Origin: JAWXCH01 sp034440595 | GTDB lineage: Bacteria > Planctomycetota > Planctomycetia > Pirellulales > JALHPA01 | Direction of reading: 5' to 3' | DNA length: 53,919 bases | Assembly (NCBI GenBank): GCA_034440595.1 | Contig: JAWXCH010000189.1 | Location: forward strand, 1-53,919 | Part shown: one piece after another, positions 51,039 through 53,919 of the stretch | Position numbering within the stretch: position 1 is the stretch's first letter | How the letters are laid out: each line of letters opens with the position of its first letter | The notes under the pieces: generated by a model | The model's input: only the letters and a program-made list of their open reading frames with translations | What the model was told of the DNA's origin: nothing | Database searches by the model: none | Translations under genes and position numbers: made by a program

Positions 51039-52112
51039 ATGCACAAAATAAAAAACCAATCTGGTCGTTTCGAAAAGCAGCTCAAAAAGTTTCGCAGGCA
51101 GCTTGAAGCGTTTGTCCCGCATAATTCGTTCGATGTTCACGCGCATCTCTATCGCGGCACCGATGCCCCCAGTTGTTTACCAACACATATTCGGAATAAA
51201 GATGGCGACGTCGACTGGGACGCATGGCAACAATCTTCCTCAACATGCTTGGGCGAGAGTTTGAGCGTAGCGGGACTCTTCTTTGCCTTTCCCGCCCCAA
51301 AGGTCGACTTTAATGCGGCCAACCAGTTCGTCCTCAGCCAAGTACAAAATCATGCCGACTGCCGGATGCTATTACTAATTCACCCGAGCGACAGTCCAAC
51401 CTACTTTTTGGCAAAGTGCAAATCCAAAACAATCGCTGGCTTCAAGGTTTATCATGTCTATGCGGATCGTGCCGATACACTTCAATCAACGCCGAACGAA
51501 TTCACACCTGAATGGGCTTGGCAAGTTGCCAACGAACAAGAGCTGGTGATCATGCTTCATCTGGTGCGCGATCTGGCGCTTTCTGATGAGGCGAACCAAA
51601 AATACATCCGCAGCCACTGCCTCCGGTATCCTAGTGCGAAGCTCATACTTGCACACGCGGCACGCGGGTTTTGTGCGGCTCATACGGTTGAAGGTATACA
51701 CGCATTGCGCGGACTCGACAATATTTTTTTCGATACCTCGGCCGTGTGCGAGACACCGGCATTGGAAGCGATCTTGCAACTTTTTGGTGTGGAGCGGTTA
51801 ATGTTCGGAACAGATTTTCCAGTAAGCGAGACTGTTGGGCGATGCGTTAGCATCGGCGACAGCTTTATATGGATCAATGAAACCCATGTCGCGTCTAACT
51901 CACTTCCTTCCGCCTGCCCAACCCTCGTCGGCATCGAATCACTGCTCGCAATCCAGCTCGCTTGCCGCAATCTTCGCGTGACCGACAGCGACGTCGAGCG
52001 CATCTTTTGTACTAACGCACGCCGTCTATTGGGTTTGGAAGACTCCGAAGTTCGTATTCCGATCGAGCCTCCCGCCTCGCAGAAATATGAGAAGACGAAC
52101 GGAAAGAATTAA
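51039..52112 (+). CDS. Amidohydrolase family 2 protein
   Basis: A 357-residue TIM-barrel hydrolase. FDVHAHLYR near residue 31 gives HxH, GFKVYHVYAD a conserved lysine, VIMLHLVRD and LILAHAARGF the barrel histidines, and LMFGTDFPVSET the terminal aspartate. The sequence is related to, but clearly different from, the amidohydrolase at 47797. Such paired amidohydrolases can act at successive steps, for example lactone opening and decarboxylation. It starts in the base after the SDR stop codon and ends 16 bases before the cytochrome-type gene. Confidence 0.83.
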   Translation: MHKIKNQSGRFEKQLKKFRRQLEAFVPHNSFDVHAHLYRGTDAPSCLPTHIRNKDGDVDWDAWQQSSSTCLGESLSVAGLFFAFPAPKVDFNAANQFVLSQVQNHADCRMLLLIHPSDSPTYFLAKCKSKTIAGFKVYHVYADRADTLQSTPNEFTPEWAWQVANEQELVIMLHLVRDLALSDEANQKYIRSHCLRYPSAKLILAHAARGFCAAHTVEGIHALRGLDNIFFDTSAVCETPALEAILQLFGVERLMFGTDFPVSETVGRCVSIGDSFIWINETHVASNSLPSACPTLVGIESLLAIQLACRNLRVTDSDVERIFCTNARRLLGLEDSEVRIPIEPPASQKYEKTNGKN

Positions 52113-52128
52113 CACTGCCTTTAGTTGC

Positions 52129-53919
52129 ATGAGACGACCGTTTTATCACGTCTGCCAACTTACGTTTCTTGCCGCCGCGATCGTTTTCAGAACAGCTGTT
52201 GAGGTCGCACCAGCGAATATAGGGCCGACCGAAGCGGCGGAAAAGTCTTTGCAAACGAACAAAGAGGGTGCCATAGACTTCCGCCGCGACGTATATCCGA
52301 TTCTGCAGCAGCACTGTATCCGTTGCCACCAGGGTGTTGCGGCGAAGGCAAATCTTCAGATGATGAATCGGGCCTCGCTGATTGCAGGCGGAGATTCCGG
52401 GCCTGCGATCATTCCGGGAAACGGCAACGAGTCATTGCTTATTGATCTTGTTACCAGCGCCGATCCTGAGCGTGTAATGCCGGCCAAAGGCGAGCGCCTC
52501 GCTGCGGCACAGGTCCAAATGTTGCGATCGTGGATCGATCAGGGCGCGAACTGGGATGTGGAAAAGGAGTATGACTTGGCTCTTAAGCAAGTCACATTAC
52601 CTGCCGGCGACGGAAATCCGATTGATCGACTGTTGGCGCCGTATTTTGAACAACACGGCATGAAGTCGCGCGATTTGGTTAACGACGAGCGGTTCGCACG
52701 TCGGGTGGCGTTCGATCTTGTGGGACTGCCGCTCGATAATCAACAGCTGTCAGATTTTCTTGCAGATCTCAGGCCGACAAAGCGGGGAGAGCTCGCTCGG
52801 CGCTTGGTGGAAGACCAAGCGAATTACGCGGGCCACTGGATGACGTTTTGGAGCGACCATTTACGAATTGGGTCAGCTGTAGCCACCGGTATTTTCGACA
52901 ATGACGAGACGAAAGGGCCACGGAACTGGTTGAAGGTTGAACTCGAGCGCGACGTTCCTATCGACCACTTCGTGCAGGACCTAGTTGCCGGGGATTTCTT
53001 CGAGCAGTATGCGAAAAGCGTTGCTCCGGCCGGCGAAGTGGCCAGCCACGTAGACGTACCGGAAATGCAAGTGGCAACGACTATTTCTCAAGTGTTTCTG
53101 GGCCTGCAGTTGAAGTGCGCTTCATGTCACGACAGCTTCGTCGACCGCTGGAAGATGCAAGATGCATGGGGTTTGGCGTCTGCCTTGGCCGATGAGCCAT
53201 TCGATATCTATCGGTGCGAAATCGCGATGGGTAGGAAAGCGGTGCCCCGGTTCCCCCTTACCGGGCTTGGCGCGATCGATGCAGGTGCGGATAAGCAAGT
53301 TCGTCGCCGCCAAGTCGCGAATCTCATAACGACATCACAGAACGGTTTGTTTGCACGCACTATTGTTAATCGACTTTGGGCGCGACTATTTGGCCGCGGC
53401 CTTGTCGAGCCGCTTGACGAAATGATGGAGCATGATCCATGGAATGCAGATTTGTTAGACTGGTTGGCCGGCGAATTGATTCGACAGAAATATGACCTCA
53501 AAAAGTTGCTAGTGTTAATCACTAGCTCGCGCGCGTATCAATCGCCCGCTGTCGTACGCCAGCACCCGGTTGAAGCAAAAGACTATGTGTTCAACGGGCC
53601 GGAGGTACGACACCTCTCCGCGGAGCAGTTTGTCGACTGTGTGAGTATGCTGCAAGCGGGGGAATCGGACACACCTTTAGAAAAAAAAACACCACTACGT
53701 GCTTGGCAGCTTGAGAATAACAGTTTGATGATCATGCTCGGGCGGCCCAGCCGCGATGTGGTTGTAACAGCGCGTAACGAAGAGCCAACGCCATTGACGG
53801 CTTTGGAGATGATCAATGGGGAAGTGTTAGGCAACCTTGTGGACCAAGCGGCCGCCGCGCAGCTCAAGTATTCGCCGGAGGACGAAGTTTCATTAAGAAT
53901 TTTCTGGACATTGCTGGGA
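52129..53919 (+). CDS. PSCyt1/DUF1549/DUF1553 planctomycete cytochrome-domain protein (cut by the window end)
   Basis: 597 codons are open from ATG 52129 to the last base of the window. A signal-like N-terminus (LTFLAAAIVFRTAV) leads to the PSCyt1 haem motif CIRCH near residue 63 (DFRRDVYPILQQHCIRCHQG), then a DUF1549 domain (FARRVAFDLVGLPLDNQQL) with a second CASCH near residue 330. A DUF1553 domain follows (NGLFARTIVNRLWARLFGRG, then DLLDWLAGELIRQKYDLKKL). These proteins are large, secreted, planctomycete-specific and often adjacent to sulfatase or DUF1501 genes; their role is unknown, with redox steps on exported substrates suggested. A DUF1501 gene would be expected downstream. Confidence 0.9.
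   Translation, partial: MRRPFYHVCQLTFLAAAIVFRTAVEVAPANIGPTEAAEKSLQTNKEGAIDFRRDVYPILQQHCIRCHQGVAAKANLQMMNRASLIAGGDSGPAIIPGNGNESLLIDLVTSADPERVMPAKGERLAAAQVQMLRSWIDQGANWDVEKEYDLALKQVTLPAGDGNPIDRLLAPYFEQHGMKSRDLVNDERFARRVAFDLVGLPLDNQQLSDFLADLRPTKRGELARRLVEDQANYAGHWMTFWSDHLRIGSAVATGIFDNDETKGPRNWLKVELERDVPIDHFVQDLVAGDFFEQYAKSVAPAGEVASHVDVPEMQVATTISQVFLGLQLKCASCHDSFVDRWKMQDAWGLASALADEPFDIYRCEIAMGRKAVPRFPLTGLGAIDAGADKQVRRRQVANLITTSQNGLFARTIVNRLWARLFGRGLVEPLDEMMEHDPWNADLLDWLAGELIRQKYDLKKLLVLITSSRAYQSPAVVRQHPVEAKDYVFNGPEVRHLSAEQFVDCVSMLQAGESDTPLEKKTPLRAWQLENNSLMIMLGRPSRDVVVTARNEEPTPLTALEMINGEVLGNLVDQAAAAQLKYSPEDEVSLRIFWTLLG

Noticed and set aside
1..53919. CRISPR arrays, toxin-antitoxin pairs, phage defence genes, retrons
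   Set aside because: No regularly spaced repeats, no nuclease/helicase/reverse transcriptase domains and no typical small gene pairs were seen on either strand.

Overview
The window reads as a chromosomal segment of a member of the Planctomycetota, probably Pirellulales-like. The taxonomic evidence is a DUF1559 pilin-like gene, several PEP-CTERM proteins with type I dockerin repeats, a planctomycete-type cytochrome/DUF1549/DUF1553 gene, a fragment that looks like TIGR03067, and five exported five-bladed-propeller proteins of a kind common in this phylum. Base composition is moderate and genes are densely packed, with small graveyards of decayed DNA between operons.

Layout. (1) 1-1224 is decayed DNA with a dockerin remnant. 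(2) 1225-10775 (+) holds an M19 dipeptidase, a scar with integrase and TIGR03067-like remnants, an SDR resembling L-threonine 3-dehydrogenase, a bicupin, and a complete heterotetrameric sarcosine oxidase set soxB-soxD-soxA-soxG. (3) 17161-10798 (-) is a likely operon of a DapA-family lyase, two PhyH dioxygenases, a Gfo/Idh/MocA oxidoreductase, an SDR and an N-acyl-D-amino-acid deacylase. (4) 24747-17279 (-) encodes exported proteins: a PEP-CTERM protein, a propeller fused to dockerin and PEP-CTERM, a DUF1559 protein with an apparent frameshift, a small lipoprotein, a LamG/dockerin/PEP-CTERM protein and a second propeller. (5) 25213-28173 holds an MFS carrier, a duplicated carrier tail beside an IS256-type transposase remnant, and a DAO-family oxidase. 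(6) 28306-38897 (+) is a third propeller, a GntR/FCD regulator, HyuA, a hydantoin/Asp/Glu racemase, HyuB, a class V aminotransferase and a sodium symporter with an N-terminal helical-repeat domain. (7) 38953-44597 holds a 3-hydroxyacyl-CoA dehydrogenase family gene (-), a fourth propeller (+) and two sugar-type regulators (-). (8) 44881-53919 (+) is a Tat-exported fifth propeller, a D-threonine aldolase/D-serine dehydratase family enzyme, an amidohydrolase, RidA, a tiny M19 remnant, an HpcH/HpaI aldolase, an SDR, a second amidohydrolase, and a PSCyt/DUF1549/DUF1553 gene running off the end.

How it may fit together. Many of the enzymes act on D-, N-acyl-, N-carbamoyl/cyclic or N-methyl amino acids: D-aminoacylase, DAO-family oxidase, D-threonine aldolase family, hydantoinase with racemase, M19 dipeptidase, sarcosine oxidase, and RidA for the imines such oxidases release. 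Sugar- and keto-acid-type enzymes (DapA, HpcH, Gfo/Idh/MocA, SDRs, PhyH), two carriers and five exported propellers of glycosidase type sit among them. My inference is a catabolic island for an amino-acid-decorated or N-substituted compound, possibly glycan-linked. The substrate cannot be read from the sequence, and no classical defence system, CRISPR array, rRNA or intact tRNA was seen.
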